From Effrenium voratum (lineage: Eukaryota; Sar; Dinophyceae; Suessiales; Symbiodiniaceae), in the NCBI GenBank assembly GCA_963377175.1, contig CAUJNA010001035.1, positions 476,177 to 540,176 of the forward strand: DNA of 64,000 bases, given 5' to 3'. How positions within the stretch are numbered: position 1 is the first letter of the stretch; the number at the start of each line of letters is the position of its first letter. Of this stretch, positions 63,565 to 64,000 are shown in pieces. The translations under genes were made by a program, and so were the position numbers. Below the pieces are notes generated by a model that had not been told where the DNA came from, searched no databases, and saw only the letters and a program-made list of their open reading frames with translations.

Positions 63565-64000
63565 GCACGCACGCGCGCACGCGCGCGCGCGCACGGACGC
63601 ACGCGCGCACGCACGCACACAGGCACGCACGCAAGCACGCACGCACGCACGCACGCGCGCGCACGCACGCACGCACGCACGCACAGACAGACAGACAGAC
63701 AGACACACACAGACACACAGACACACAGACACACAGACACACAGACACACAGACACACAGACACGCAGACACGCAGACACACACAGACACACACTCACAC
63801 ACAATCACACACACAATCACACACACAATCACACGCAATCGCACACAATCGCACACAATCGCACACACACACACAATCACACACACACAATCACACACAC
63901 AATCACACACACAATCACAACAATCACACACACAATCGCACACAATGACACACAATCACACACACACTCACACACACTCACACACACTCACATAGACACA
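63330..64000 (+). repeat. CA/CG and ACACAATC microsatellite to the window end
   Basis: Units change along the tract: ACACAATC, CGCACGCA, CGCCCGCC, (CA)n, (CGCA)n, (ACAG)n, (CACAGA)n, then ACACAATC again and CACACACT. It is the same kind of alternating tract as at 50.2-51.8 kb but in the opposite orientation. It continues past the window. Confidence 0.93.

Overview
The window is a piece of a eukaryotic nuclear genome carrying a complete, AT-rich, virus-derived element of 19,922 bp (21624-41545). The flanking DNA has mixed base composition, long gene-poor stretches, microsatellites and few long meaningful reading frames. Its only clear host gene family is a ubiquitin-like domain joined to a tandem array of RCC1-like 41-residue repeats (about 12.4-13.8 kb, and a broken copy at 61.6-62.9 kb). 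From general knowledge this family is characteristic of Symbiodiniaceae and other dinoflagellates, so a dinoflagellate host is my best guess (an inference; no marker gene is present).

Left host flank (1-21623): no recognisable gene up to about 7.8 kb. Then come two diverged copies of one segment (block A about 7.8-15.5 kb, block B about 15.9-20.6 kb). Block A carries about 3 kb that block B lacks, including the RCC1-like gene. A short conserved coiled-coil reading frame, probably an exon, is kept in both copies. A CAGG/CAAG repeat lies near 20.1 kb.

Element (21624-41545): 560-bp terminal inverted repeats (four mismatches), 5'-AG...CT-3' ends and a 5-bp target duplication (GCCAG). Each repeat encodes the same small zinc-finger protein. 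The left half, mostly on the minus strand, holds the mobility and replication genes: DDE integrase, GIY-YIG nuclease, a very diverged family-B DNA polymerase fused to an SF1 helicase, then a fibre-like protein with an S74 chaperone tail, a C2HC-finger protein and a penton-like minor capsid protein. The right half, mostly plus strand, holds a lipase-like protein, a broken double-jelly-roll-type major capsid protein, several unknown probable virion proteins, a possible myristoylated protein, a minus-strand FtsK/A32-type packaging ATPase, zinc-binding proteins and a cytosine-5 DNA methyltransferase whose 3' end runs into an 11-unit 23-bp repeat. This is a Polinton/Maverick-like or Polinton-like-virus gene set. 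I could not recognise a capsid maturation protease.

Two regulatory patterns run through the element. Perfect AT-rich inverted repeats sit in most gaps between genes, often touching a stop codon, like the 3'-end hairpins of some giant viruses. A TTTAAAGAAAT-type motif precedes the replication and mobility genes but not the structural genes. Four reading frames are broken at A/T runs or by an in-frame stop (polymerase, fibre, major capsid, a small Cys-rich protein), so this copy is either decaying or carries assembly indels.

Right host flank (41546-64000): no gene I can support apart from the RCC1-like pseudogene. It holds a GC-rich degenerate repeat field (45.3-46.8 kb), a 1.6-kb TG/CG microsatellite (50.2-51.8 kb), a CCCTC repeat (60.5-60.7 kb) and a CA/CG microsatellite reaching the window end.
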